A DNA stretch of 64,000 bases. It comes from Phycomyces nitens. Lineage: Eukaryota; Mucoromycota; Mucoromycetes; Mucorales; Phycomycetaceae. The position numbers were made by a program, and so were the translations under genes. This document shows positions 46,764 to 58,809 of the stretch, piece after piece. Position 1 is the stretch's first letter, and each line of letters opens with the position of its first letter. The notes below the pieces were generated by a model. It saw only the letters and a program-made list of their open reading frames with translations, did no database searches and was not told the DNA's origin. Location of the stretch: contig JAHRBC010000005.1 in assembly GCA_022702545.1 (NCBI GenBank), positions 2,790,001 through 2,854,000 on the forward strand, given 5' to 3'.

Positions 46764-48883
46764 ATTATTTATATACATATACATTTTCTTTTTTTATTGT
46801 GTTGTATGTGAATAATAATCCTTGACATGTACTAAACATTCACTACAACTACATCAATGACAACTTGACACTCTAACAGACAAGAAAAGTAGCAAAACAA
46901 TCAAGTCTTGATTGTAATAAATTGTCGCCTTGAAATTTTGGAACATTTAGTCTAAAAGTATCGTACAAAAGACATTTGGGATTTCAAACGAGTTTGTTAT
47001 TTACAGCCACATACATCTTTTTGTTTTTCAATTACAAGAATGTGCCTGATGCCAATGTCTCTAGAGTTTGGAATTAAAGAGGTCGACTCCAAGAACCAGA
47101 ATCCTTTTTGTTACCTTTCTATGGTTTCCATGGATACTTGCCATATTAACTCGAGAATATTAAATCTAATCTAATCTTTCATACATATATTTCATCGTAC
47201 ATGTAGCAGCAAATGTATATTCTCAAGGGCATCTACTTTTTATCTCAAATAAAAACCCAAGATGTTTGTAACAAGACGCAAACCAGACCAAAACAAAAGG
47301 ATTAGACTCAAGTGGCTCTTTTCAGAAAAGCCAGTGTCGCCCAGCAGATATGTTGGTCTGGATCGTATCTGATCGCCATTAAGCAATAATCAGACCATTT
47401 TCTAGATTCCTTGCTGTTCATCTGCATTTTTGTCTGTTGAACACCATGACAAATAATACATGTAGCCTGGTATCTTGTGTACTAAAAATGTATTGAAAAT
47501 CGGCATTGGATACCATTATGTCCAATCTCTTTTTTTTTTTTAAGTATTAAATCTCAATAGTCCTCCATGTAGAGCTGTAGATCGCTATGGTTACTACAAA
47601 CAAAACAAAAAAGCTAAAAATGCTGTTTATTAATGAAACACGCGATTTGTCTAAATGGCTACAAACAGGAATGCGGTACATACAATTACCCCTACATTAT
47701 ATGGTTTCTATCAAAGTTAACAAACAGATCTCTAATTACAAGTCTGTATTTTATTTCCATTTTAAAACCATCGTTATTTATGGCATTGTGGCGGATATTT
47801 ATATATTCTCTGTCTATAAAGATATAAGAAGACTCTCGATATAGACACCCGTATCCAATGACAGCCAAGTACTGTGGTGAATTGTGCTGCAGTTTGCATA
47901 TCCTTGATGATACGGTTCCTTGACCTTGGGCTCGTCTTTGTGACTCGAGGACACTTTATAGCACATTGCATACGCGTACTTTGGTGACACCTAGCAACAG
48001 ACTCCGTTTCTATACAATCCAGATCCCAGGCTTCCTGACATGACATATATCTCCTGGCCAGTGTTACTCTCTTGGACTGGGGTACAGACTGGCAAGATAT
48101 TGGTTGTCTTGATCGATTTATTTATATATATATATATATAGTTAAGATAGCCGAGAATTAGAGTCTTGCAAGGTCTATACTACACACAGCCACGATCGCT
48201 TTATTTTATTTTTGTACTGTTGAGATTTCTCGGCCGGGTTGGGAATTCGGACGTCAATCGTTACATTACCTGTTGGATATTTGATCTTTTTCTTTTTTTG
48301 TATGATGCGGCTTGGTAGCCTTTTTTTTTTACTTGGTTATATTTTTGGGTAAGGATACGACCATGGGTCCCTCTGATGGCTTATAATAGTTGTGAGATGC
48401 CAATATGGATTGTCGTTTATCATTTGGCTGTTTCTGGTTCTGCCAAGAATATCTCTGTTTAAGTTTATATTATCATTGAACAAGCCAATTGTTGCAATAT
48501 TTCTGAAAACATTTATCCTCAAGGATCGGATTCCAAGCTAGTTGTTTCCAACTGTTCCTTGAATCGGACTGATGTCTAGAATGCTCTGGCCAATTATCAA
48601 GCGCGTAATATATATCTATCTATCTATTTATTTATTTATTTTATCCTTGCATCGTGGCCTCTGTTTTAAGAGCAATATATCCAAAAAACGACATGTGTGT
48701 ATATATATTTTTACTGTTGTATATGCGGTTAGACAAGCTCAGAAATCTGCTGGAGAAATGGTTAAAAGGGCATGTTTAAAAATATCCAGATTATTTGTCT
48801 CGGGTGGGGCAAAAATGGATAAATCCCATTTTTATCCTTATTATCTTGATCTATTAATACGTCCAATTTTATTTTATTTTTAC

Positions 48884-48910
48884 AAAAATAATAATAATAA
48901 TAATAATAAT
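48884..48910. repeat. AAT trinucleotide microsatellite
   Basis: About nine AAT/ATA units in noncoding DNA. Confidence 0.85.
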
Positions 48911-49140
48911 CGGCAACGCTTGTTTTTATGGATAATCTCAAGCAAGTCTGCCAAAATACGATCCCAGGCATGAATTCATTTGCTGGTGATTAGATCGGAT
49001 CAATAAAGTTCTTGTATCCAAAGTGCAAAAGCTTCTTTGTGACCAAACCCTCTTTATCATATAAAAATAAAAATATAATAAAAAAATAGTTTAATAGGAG
49101 CCATCCTAGAATAGAAAATACCTCATCTCAACCGACCCAA

Positions 49141-49226
49141 TCCACCCTCACCCGAACACACACCACCACACACGCACCTCACACCACCACCACACCACCT
49201 CACACCACCACACACACACCTCACAA
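49141..49226. repeat. CA/CCA-rich imperfect repeat
   Basis: Imperfect tandem CACACCACCA/CACCTCACAC units, strongly asymmetric in strand composition, about 230 bp beyond the 3' end of the CotH gene. Confidence 0.75.
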
Positions 49227-49451
49227 TACCTATAGTATTAACTTGATTATTATTATTAGATTTTGACATTATATGTTACGTTGTAGATGAATTGATTATA
49301 TAAAAATAAATGTTTTTTTATTGATGAAAACAGAGTTGAATTACAAGTTAAAAAATATAAATGGACTATAGTGTCTCTCTACAATAGTAGTATGCTTTCA
49401 GCAAAAAAGAAAATTATATGTGAATGATTTTTGGGGAAGGGGAGAGAAAGA

Positions 49452-51443
49452 TTAGATAAAGGCAACTGCTGCGGCAACAGCAACGGCCAGACCAACGTAG
49501 CTGGTTGTCAGGCCAGAGGCGGCACTCTCCTTGTCAGAGGCCTGGGCAGCAGTGTTTCCGGCGTTGGAACCACCCTGAGCAGTGGTGGATCCACTGGGCT
49601 GGATGGTCTGGCCAGAGGCACGGGAGACAACATTACCATTGCTGTCAAGGGTGTTGCCACCAGTGTAAGGGCCAAGAGCAGGGAGATCATCGGCATCAGT
49701 GAACTTGAGCTGGGTAGCAATAGAGGCTGAGCGAGACTTTACCCACTGGGAGATACCAATGGTGCCCTGAGCAGTGGTGTTCATGTTGGTGGTAAAGTCC
49801 TGGACGGTCCAGGTGGTCTTTTGGCCAGCAGACTTGCCAGCAATGCCACGGGTCCAGGCAATGTCTTCCTTCAACATGTCAGTCCAGACAGCAAGGATGG
49901 GGTCAATGGTGGCGGGCTTGAAGAAACGCTTGACGATGGTCTTGATAATGTCTTGGAACTGCTGGTTGTAGTAGGGGGACTTGATAAAGGCATCGACAAC
50001 AGGACGCTTGGAGTCAGGGCGGGCAAAGGAAGTATAGGCAACTGTATCAAGGCCAGCCTCGGCGCCGTTGCCAAACACTTCATCGAAATCGTAGGTGATG
50101 ATGGTGTATTTCTTTGTGAGCATGTCCTGGTTGAGGTAGTAGTTACTGGCCTGGATCCAGAGACCATCCCAGGAACCGGTCAAGAAGTTGAGGGCAAGGT
50201 GAATCATGGTGTTCTGGGGGTCAAGAAGGTCACCAATGGTACCCTTGTTGTTGGCATCAGTGGCCTTGGTGGGGTCAATGGCAGCGAGCTGGCGGGTAAA
50301 GTCAATCAAGGGCTGCATCTCGTTGGTCTTGTTGAGGCTCTTGTCATTGCCCTTGTCCTGGAGCTTATAGATATCGGCAGGGTACTTGGTGGGGTCTTCG
50401 GTAGCATAGACAAGGTTACCCTCAACAGTGGGGCTGAGAGCATTGCCCTTGTAAGTGGCACCGACACCGGGAGCGGACCAGTCACCACCATAGAGGACGT
50501 TTTCGATAAAGTGGGTGCTGGAATCGTCCATCAACAAGAACAGACCGTAGCCTTCGCCATTGATGAATACACGGACCCAGGAACTGGAGAGGGCAACACC
50601 ACCAGCGGCAGCAATGCAGTCAAGTGTCAATTTTTCACGACTAAAAAAAGAGAATTAGATTAATAAAATTGATTATAAACCACTTTATATATATATATTT
50701 ATATATTTCAACATACGCAAATGTCATGTCAGTTTCTTCGGCACGGAGCTTGAGGGAAGTACGGCCAAACAAAAGGGACTTTTCAGTGGCCTTGGAGTAC
50801 TTGTTAAAGTCAATGGCCCAGGACTGCTTGGCAAAGTCCTTGGTGGACTGACCACTGGTGGACAGACCAGCGTCGGCAAACTTAAAGGTCTCCTTGTTGC
50901 TAATGTAAACAAGTTCAGATACAAGGGCATCCTTGTGGTCTCCGACGGGGTCCTTGTTGTACTCGTCAATGGCGGTCTGGTTGGCAGTCATGATAATTGT
51001 GGCAATTTCATTAGACTTGTTGAGGTTGGTGAACAGAGCTAGAGAACAGTTAGTAGATTTACTTTGATAGTTGTGGCAGACTTACTGGGATAGACAGGGT
51101 TGTAGGCCTGAGGGAGCGAGGGCACATCGTAAACAGTCTTTGAACGACCATAGAACTCGTTGCCAGTAGAAGAAGCACCCTGGGCAAGAGAGCGGGTGGA
51201 GGGCTCAGGGGTATTGGTGGCTCCAGAGGAAAGGACGTATTGGTAGGTGTCGCCAAAAGGTGCTGAGCCAGTGAAGAGGTTGGAGTGGAAGGTGCTGGAT
51301 GCCAAGTTGTAGACTTGACCGCCTACGGACACACCAACAGTCTCACCGGTCTTTGGGAAGGCGACTACAGAGTACTGGACATCAGCAGCAGAGATTGCAG
51401 AGACAGCAATGCTGATCAGACTGGTAAAGGTCCACAACTTCAT
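49452..51443 (-). CDS. CotH-type spore-coat/cell-surface protein, GPI-anchored
   Basis: Three exons (51443 to about 51091, about 51041-50717, and about 50642-49452), about 620 residues. The N terminus is a signal peptide (MKLWTFTSLISIAVSAISA). The CotH protein-kinase-like fold is seen in SLKLRAEETDMTFAREKL, WVRVFINGEGYGLFLLMDD, LDPQNTMIHLALNFLTGSWD, NYYLNQDMLTKKYTIITYDF and DEVFGNG. Spore coat protein H of bacteria is an atypical kinase; Mucorales carry several secreted CotH proteins, some acting at the fungal surface toward host cells. The C terminus has a Ser/Thr/Gly-rich stalk and a hydrophobic end, which fits GPI anchoring. Whether this paralogue has an adhesion role cannot be told. Base use is unlike its neighbours: GC-rich third positions and long antisense ORFs, as in highly expressed genes. 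Confidence 0.92.
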
Positions 51444-51553
51444 GTTTAAAGAGCAAGAGGTGTGAATGAGGACAGAAATTAAAAAAACAGAGGCTATTTG
51501 TAGTAAAGTTGAAGGAGGCGGAGATCTGATGTTTCGCAAAGAATTTTGTATGT

Positions 51554-51616
51554 TGGTGTGAGTGTGAGTGTGAGTGTGTGTGAGTGTGTGTGTGCGAGAG
51601 TGTGTGTGAGAGTATA
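51554..51616. repeat. GT/GTGA-rich microsatellite in the CotH promoter
   Basis: GTGTGA-type repeat about 110 bp upstream of the CotH start codon. It may influence chromatin or expression; this is inference. Confidence 0.7.
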
Positions 51617-52851
51617 TATGATCTGTTCATTCTCATTTTAGGACACCTATTTTAACTGTCCGTAAAGGTAGGACACATATACCCATGTTGGTTCGGTGAC
51701 GATCCCCGGGAATATGGGTGTGACCTTACTTGCTCTTTAAGTACCTGATTTCTATTGGTGGTAATTAGGAGATATTGGAAGAGCCTCCATGTTCCCATTG
51801 AGCATTTCTTATGGAGATACAGCCAGATGCTTATGAGCTGGAGCTGTTTACATGTAGATTTTGTATCACCCTGAGCTGGTGCAAAAAGTTAGTAACTGAA
51901 TCTGAGTACCTCGGATCTTGAAACCAGAAGAGAGAAGGAAAAAAAAAAAGATGCCCTTTTGGTAAATAAAATAAAGGCTAGCAAGACGCCCTGCTACTGG
52001 ACCACCGTTTCGCCTCCGTTATTTTATTTTATATTTTTATATAAATAATATATATACTTGTAGCAAGGCAGAAAGGGAAGCAAGGCATTAATTAAATAAT
52101 CATCATATTAATTATAACAAAAATGAAAATGGAAAATATCCCCTTTAGATTTCCTAGAATATCCAGTCATTTAAACATCTTCAACCCAGGTTAGTAGCAT
52201 CTTATTGTTCGTCCAAAATGCTTTGACTATTCCTGCTCAAAGCAATTGAATTTTGATCGGTCAATGTGCGTGGAGGGTTGCCATAAAAGCCCTCGGTTAT
52301 TGGCAGGACAAAATTTTTTCTTTCTTTTTCTTTTTTCAAGAGGGTTGCTTTCAAGGGTATCCGACGTGTAACCTCTAATTTCTTGCCGGCTACTAAAATG
52401 ATGGCAGTGTTCCCCAAAAAAGGGCACTTGTAACAGAAGGTTCTTCTCTTGGGATTCCTGCTGTATTCGTGTATAAATATATACCTTGTAATTAAATGGT
52501 TTGGAATACGCAGTCTGTCCGTCAAGGAAGCTGTTTCCAAACGGTTGATATTATATATATTTAGAAAGGACTAGAATCAACTGCCTGTTTGGTTATTACG
52601 TTGATCAGCATGTACTACCTCTTGACCTCACCTCACCATGGAAACTGGATGCCATTGGGTGTTTGGATTATTTTATATTATTTTACTCTCCTTTAGGTTT
52701 CAACTACTTGCATAAAACAGGAAAGATGCTATATTTAACTCTGCAATAATAATAAAAATAATAATAATAATATCTTGTCTAATAATAGGCTTCAAAAACA
52801 TCCAATCCCATCAAAAATCACGCGAATTGTCTCTTTGAAGGGCTTGCCAAT

Positions 52852-52974
52852 ATGAGTAGCGGAAGCACCACAGTTCTCAAGAGATCTTCATTGTCCTACT
52901 CTGATGCCTCAAAAGTATCAGGGCTGTCTGCAAATACTTTGCAAAAGACCAATTTATTGAATTTCTTTGCAAGG
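52852..52974 (+). pseudogene. possible orphan exon ending in a PCNA-box-like motif
   Basis: Starts with ATG and encodes a Ser/Thr-rich 41-residue segment ending TLQKTNLLNFFAR at a GTAATA donor. KTNLLNFF resembles a PCNA-interacting box without the leading Gln in register. No downstream exon in frame is visible. Confidence 0.25.
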
Positions 52975-53563
52975 TAATATCTACAGAAATAGTTTTTCAA
53001 AGAGACTTTACGATGATTATTGTCACAATTTATAAATTGTGTGTTTATTGCCTAGAGCCATGTGAGCATATAGAATAATGTGCACACAAGGATCTAAATG
53101 ACAATCGTCTATGGCGAATACTTGCGAGATATCCAGACGATCGTCAGTGAGATTTTTTTTTCTTTTTTAAAAAATCATGGGCTCTAGCCATTGATCGCTA
53201 CGGATGGGATGGAATGGGAGGGGGAGGGGAGGGGGGGATGTCCAAGAAGCACAGATCATTAAACATCTCCCTGCCGCTTTATACATCGCTAGCTGTGCGA
53301 CATTAAGTGTGTGTATGTGTGTATGTGTGTGTATATGTGTATGTGTATAGAGACTGACATGCTTATAATCGTTTGTATTCTCATACAATGGTCAACCTTT
53401 TGATTGGCCAAAGCACATGGCCACCGAGATTCAGGTGCAAAAAGACGAATGCAAAAAAAAGGGTCAATAAGAGATTTTGAATTTAATTTCATATAAAAAC
53501 TCCACTTATTGCAAGTTATACAAGCCTTACAAATCTCCCATTAAATAAAGATTCATTGTTGGG

Positions 53564-53596
53564 GTAGAAACTTGGTAGAAACTTGGTAGAAACTTG
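53564..53596. repeat. three tandem 11-bp units (GTAGAAACTTG)
   Basis: Three perfect copies in noncoding DNA. Confidence 0.9.
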
Positions 53597-54594
53597 GTTT
53601 ATAGGCATTAAAGTCCAAGACGAATTGTAGTGCGCAATTGTCAATAGGAATCCAAGGCAGCTTACCAGACCCAGAGATGCAAGTGCCAATTTGGTGTCCT
53701 GTAGTGTGGCTATAATTCATAGTATTTTACAGACATTATTAGTAATAGTAATATATGAATATATACATATATAGGCATATAGATATAAAAAGGGCATTAA
53801 TAATCATCTAGTAGTGTATATATATATTGTTTTACCATTTATTATCGTTATCGCTAAAGAGATTTGTAGGCTGCTATAACTAGGCAAGATAGCACATTGT
53901 ATTCTGCCGGTTTCCAGCCATACCGCTCCATGTGCTGGTTACCAAACTGACCCTTACTGTGGCTAAGGACAAATATCTATCAATGTAACATTGACCATTT
54001 TCACATGTGTTGATCTAAACGCTCTTATTTTAACAAGACAACAACAGCAACAGAAAAAGGACCGTGGTGCACTTGTAGACTAAATTGGGACGAGGCTTGT
54101 TGCAAGGAGACCAGTGTTTGCCAAGATATATATATATATATATAGTCTAGAAGCTGAGCATTATAATTGCTCCTCTCCTTGGTGTTTCAAACAAACAATA
54201 GATATGCTCAGGACCAAGTATTCTCGATATTCTCGGTATTCTAAGCCATTTGAATAGGTTAATTAGGAGAACAAGATTTACAATTGTCTATTTACCACCA
54301 ACCCAGGCCACCAAGAGTGGAGGGTAGGGAAGTCTTGAACAGCCATTACAGCTGAACAAGTAACAAGCATACACACATTTAAACAATTGGATTTTGAACC
54401 GTTTGCGTGACGTATCACTTTCTGGAATTGCTGCCAAAATGTTTGGTCTGTCAACTAAAAAAAAGAAAAAAAAAAAGAAAAAAGTTGGCTATAATATTCT
54501 GGTGCGCTAATTGATATCATCAAAAATAGCTGCAAAGAGTGACAGGAAAATAACTGGACCCCCCAAAAAAAAATTCCTTCTTGACAATTCACTA

Positions 54595-55495
54595 ATGGCT
54601 TCCAACGCGCTCGTTTCAACATCGTCATCCCAGTCGGCTACTCGATCAGAGTTTGATATCGATGCCTTGCCTTGTAAATAAGAATCATGTCTAATTAAAA
54701 CAGTATTAATAAAAACTGTCCAAATTAGATGTCGATCGTGAGATTGATGAAGAAGGTAAGCAGTCTAATACCCAATAATCGTCTAAAAAAAAAGGAATAC
54801 AACTCTAGGCATGAAGGCAAGCGTGGATCGAATGATTGAGCAGGAAATGCGACGCATGCGACGAAAAGAAAAGTCAACCTTACCAACCAGCATAAATCTT
54901 TTTGAGCATGATGAGATGCTCGCTGAGGAATTGGAGCGCGTGCAAAAGAAAGAACCCTTGAATGCCCTCGACACATCTCGCTACGAACTCCAGGGTCCTG
55001 CTGATGACAATGAGAATGTAGAGGGATGGAAATCCGCAGTTGACAATACAAAGGCACAGCTAGAGTCTCAAGCAGGGAGGTAATGTATATGATTTAGCAA
55101 GAGAGAGAGAGAGAGAGAGAGACCGTACTAAACCCAATTCCAGCATGTTCAATCTGGAGTTGCTCCAGAAATATGGTGCCAATGCCTGGCGTGTACATAA
55201 CTATCAACTACAGGCTTATTTGAAGCAAGTCCAAAAGGAAACTGAGGAATATATCAACAAGAGCCGTGAGATCAACAAGCAGCGCAAATTTGAACAGGTT
55301 ATAACTGTCACATCTGTTGGTCTAGTGTACTGACATGCTTCTTGTAACTAGACACAGGCAGCCGGATCTCTTCGTTCGCTCGAGAACAAGTGGTCTGATT
55401 TGATCAGCCAGAATTTGCAGGTCGATATTGCATGCGCCGCCCTGGAAAGCGAAGTAGAGGAACTGAAGCGTTACAAGCAGTCTGTCGATTTATAA
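54595..55495 (+). CDS. pre-mRNA-splicing factor BCAS2/SPF27 (Cwf7 type)
   Basis: BCAS2/SPF27 is a core subunit of the Prp19 (NineTeen) complex of the spliceosome. Five exons join in frame, including two short ones at the 5' end: one ending LPY at 54673, VDREIDEE at 54728-54753, then 54810-55080, 55144-55297 and about 55353-55495. Family signatures are the acidic start, INLFEHDEMLAEELERV, GWKSAVDNTKAQLESQ, LELLQKYGANAWRVHNYQL and the C-terminal coiled coil (AAGSLRSLENKWSDLI, ALESEVEELKRYK). The length, about 220 residues, is normal. An (AG)n tract sits in the intron at 55104-55122. Confidence 0.93.
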
Positions 55496-55814
55496 GTCAA
55501 TTCGATACAATCCTCACTCGAAAATGTATATTAAAGTGTACACGGTCAAGACGCTTTAAAGATTGTGCAGATCGTTTTTATTTTTTTACTTTTTACTTTT
55601 ATTGGACACTATGCAAACAAGCATGCTTCCAAGGGCTTCATTATAACACTTGAACACCTCTTGTGGCCAAATATTGGCAATCTTGAAATGTTGGCTATTC
55701 TAAAGAGACCTGCCTATCGATTGACATACTCTTCTCAGTTGATTAAGCTTTGAGCGTCCTCTGGTATCCTTGATCGCGTCTCCCATTTCAATCAATGGAA
55801 AGGACCCAAGACAT

Positions 55815-57424
55815 CTACAAATACACACTCCAGGATCTGTTGACATGATTCAAGTAATAGACTTACCTAGAGACATCATAAAAAGGCAGTCTCAAAAGAT
55901 TAGAGAATATGTCCAGCACATCATTCAAGGCCTCTGTTGCATCTTCTTGGCTGACATGTAGCATGCTGTTGATTGCATGAGGGTCAAGGGAGTACATCTT
56001 GGCCTGTTCACACACATTTGCATAATCCATATTTTGCCTAAAGATGGTCTCGAATCGGTATTGGGTCAAGTTGACGTGTAAGAAATGGTTTATAGAGTCC
56101 TTTATGAGGCTCAGTGTGGACGGATTGCCATCTAGATAATTAGAATTTGGCTTGGGATCTAGAATCAACCCACCTTGTTCAGTGTCCCAGGCGATAAACA
56201 GACAAGCTTCGTCGTAATAGGATGTCAAGACTGATACAAATTCAAGATACTTCTTGATCACCTTTGTCTAGTTATCAAAGGTTAGTCTAGGTTGGCTGGC
56301 GTGTTTACTTGCCTGTCTCATCTGAATACAGATCAAGAGAGCCTGTTTAATGTGCCTCAAGAGGATATGGACGGTGATGGCAAGAGGTGTGGTAGAGGAG
56401 CCTCTCAAGAGAGTGTCGATATCATCTGCCAATCGATTCAGTTGATCCTGGCATTTGAGATTGTCTGTACTTGGTCGTAATTGATTGATAAAGAGCACGC
56501 TGGCTTCTGCAGTATCCAACTCAGGAGAGTTTTTGTGGCTCTTGCGCCATTGGTTGCGAATGTTGTCAAATAGATGATGGAGGTGGTTTTGCTACAGTGC
56601 AGTATAAGAAAAGAGATGGATTGTCTAGGGCTGTACCTCTCTGTACCTCTATATCTATTGGGGTATACTGGTGCTTTGAAGATGGCTGTGCTAGAGGCAA
56701 TACCACCGCTGGTTGGATAGGTTTGGGCTGGTGGTAGTCGATTGGTTGGTAGAGTGAATGTGTGGAAGGAGAGATGGTTTGAGATTGGATTGAAAACGAC
56801 TTTTTTTGAGATCTTGACGATGATTGCTGAAAGTACGATTGGTCTGGAAACCCCTTTTTCCCTAGATACCATTGTCAAATAAGCGTCTTTGATGGACCTA
56901 GTTACAAACTCTTTTCACTCTGGGTCGGCTCTTTTGGTTTCTCTTGCTGCCTGGCTTGCTCGATAATCAGCAGCTTGACTCTCTGGGACTCGATCTCCTG
57001 TCTCTATGGACAGATGAGCCAATGGGATGTTGAAGGTGTCTGTACCTTGAAATCCAATTCGATTCGCTCTTGATGGATCCTGCGATCTTCTTCTTTGCGA
57101 GCCTGATTAATCTGCTCAATCTTTTCTTCGAGGCGTCTGATTGTGTGTTTTAGACCATCAGTTTCATCCTATGCATCAATGATGAGCTTGCTTGCTTGCT
57201 TTTTTTTTTTTCAAACGATTGTTTACTAGTGATTGATCAAAGGGTTGATGATCGGTGGTTGTAGCTTGCTGCTGAGTGGCCAATGAAGCTGTTTCGAGAC
57301 GACCAGAAAGGGTGTTTAGTTGCTGGCTCTCGATTAGATCCAATTCAGCCAGAAATGCGTCGTCGTAAATGTCATTAAAGCAATCTTCTTCATCGTGCTT
57401 GTTGGCAGTGTTTTCAGTTGACAT
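55815..57424 (-). CDS. possible ATRIP/Rad26-like checkpoint protein
   Basis: Several exons, about 480 residues in total. The N terminus is acidic with DDAFLAELDLIESQQ, like the RPA-binding segment of ATRIP. It is followed by a clear coiled coil (LKHTIRRLEEKIEQINQ, ARKEEDRRIHQERIE). Then come GFPDQSYFQ, a Ser/Pro/Gln linker, and a helical C-terminal half (LFDNIRNQWRKSHK, ITVHILLRHIKQALLICIQM, YLEFVSVLTSYYDEACLF). ATRIP recruits the ATR kinase to RPA-coated DNA. The order of parts fits that family, but no single diagnostic motif is seen, and the protein is shorter than most. The first intron is odd: after an A-run the donor seems to be GC. Convergent with BCAS2, about 320 bp apart. Confidence 0.45.
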
Positions 57425-57760
57425 GGCTATTACAATAACAAGTATATAAAATAATCAAATTTGGTGTTACTTTATTCTATTAACCAATCGTTAATTATTT
57501 TTATTTTTTTTAAGAAAAAAAAATGATCATGTCTAAAAGAGGTTAAAGAGTAGAAGAATAGAGAAGAAACGAGTGATTCGATTGGATTCCAACCCTTTCC
57601 ATGTTTCTATTTTCTTCTATAGCCAAAAACAGTATCCTTGACCAGCAGTTTGGTTATGGTTGCTTATTCGGGCAGCCGTGAATGGCATATTAAAATAAAT
57701 AAATAAATGATGTGTGAATGAAATTATATTGTTATTGGTGTAAGATGATGTACAGAGAGA

Positions 57761-58257
57761 TTAGTAGAATGAAAGAGGTATCTTTTGATCCGAGGTTGAT
57801 TCTTCTTCGGGTGTGTCTGGACCAGACGATGACGATGTGGACGATAGATCATTGGAATCAAGGTTCAGTAGAGGAGGGGCTGTGCTCTGTTGGTTGGCCA
57901 GACAACTCTGAGCCAGCAGAGCTTCATTGACATTCAATAGAGATTGCAGGTACTCTGGGATCGGCCCACTGTCTTCACTGAGGATGTTGGAGAAGAGGGG
58001 TTGATCGACTGGCGGCGATGGTTCGGTTTCCTTGGTGTCTTTGAGGGATCCTAGCCAGCCAATTCCAGCACCACTAAAAAAAGAAGAAGAAGAAAAAGGC
58101 ACCGTTAATGCACAGCTCAGGAAATATATATAAAGAGGCTTCTTGCTTACCTTTCTTCCCACTCTTCGCCCATGCGTTTCATGACGATTTCTAGCTGCTT
58201 CTTCTGGCGGTCGAGTTCTTCAAGTGAGTTATCATAGTCCATCAAAGAGCGTTCCAT
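57761..58257 (-). CDS. small unrecognised protein, coiled-coil start and Ser-rich acidic tail
   Basis: Two exons. Exon 1 from 58257 encodes MERSLMDYDNSLEELDR and QLEIVMKRMGEEWEES, a short coiled coil. An 80-bp intron (donor GTAAGC, acceptor TAG) joins it to GAGIGWLGSLKDTKETEP and then SILSEDSGPIPEYLQ-type residues, ending in a Ser/Thr/Asp/Glu-rich tail with PDTPEEEST. About 145 residues, no signal or membrane segment. No family recognised; the tail carries several possible CK2-type phosphosites. Confidence 0.5.
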
Positions 58258-58809
58258 AGAAGCAAATAAAGGGGTGATTATAAAGGATGTATGGTTATTT
58301 AGATAACAATATTAATAATTATAATTATAATTATAATAAATTAATTAATTATTAAAAAGTGTAAAGGGCAATCTTGTGGATTAATGGTAATTATTTGGTA
58401 TAAAGTGGTAATTATTAATTAATTATTATGTGTTTGTAAAAATTAAAGGCAGGAAGAAGGAGGGAGGTTGGAAAAATCATAAAAAGGATACATAAAATAC
58501 TTCTTTTTCTCTCTTGATTGAGTGGATGTGCGGAGTATAAACACAATTTGCGAGATAATAATAATTAATTTATTTATTATTTGCTAAAGAAATTGGCTGA
58601 TGTTTGAGATGCAATTAACTACACAGGTGGCTTTTAATGTGACTTGGACATTTGTTTATTGTTTATTGAATTGAATTGGATTGGATTGAACTGAATTGAA
58701 TTGAAAGTGTATTTATAAATGTATATATGAAAATATAAGATAAAATAAAATAATAATAAAAAAATGAAAATATGTATATACAGCCAAGAGGCGATAAGAG
58801 GCGCGATTG

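Larger units (their letters stand above)
46764..49451. other. 2.7-kb intergenic stretch, no supported gene
   Basis: AT-rich with microsatellites: TA near 48123-48140, CTAT near 48612-48640, AAT at 48886-48910. A CACACCACC-rich tract sits at 49146-49226. ORFs of 60-133 codons here are low-complexity or unsupported. No RNA gene seen. Confidence 0.45.
51660..54594. other. 2.9-kb intergenic stretch with weak gene signals
   Basis: Minus ORF 52202-52540 (112 codons) has no clear family. A plus-strand open segment at 52852-52974 ends at a donor site but has no continuation. The stretch also holds a G-rich tract near 53215-53237, a GT-rich tract (53308-53348), an 11-bp tandem repeat (53564-53596) and a TA run (54127-54142). 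Confidence 0.4.

Noticed and set aside
49821..50663. 280-codon + strand ORF inside the CotH gene
   Set aside because: It is an antisense shadow of the GC-biased CotH exon; composition is Val/Gly/Leu-rich with no family motif.
52202..52540. 112-codon minus ORF containing ITEGFYGNPP
   Set aside because: A faint resemblance to GFYGDP in the F-box/PP2-like gene is too short to support homology; no neighbouring exons fit.
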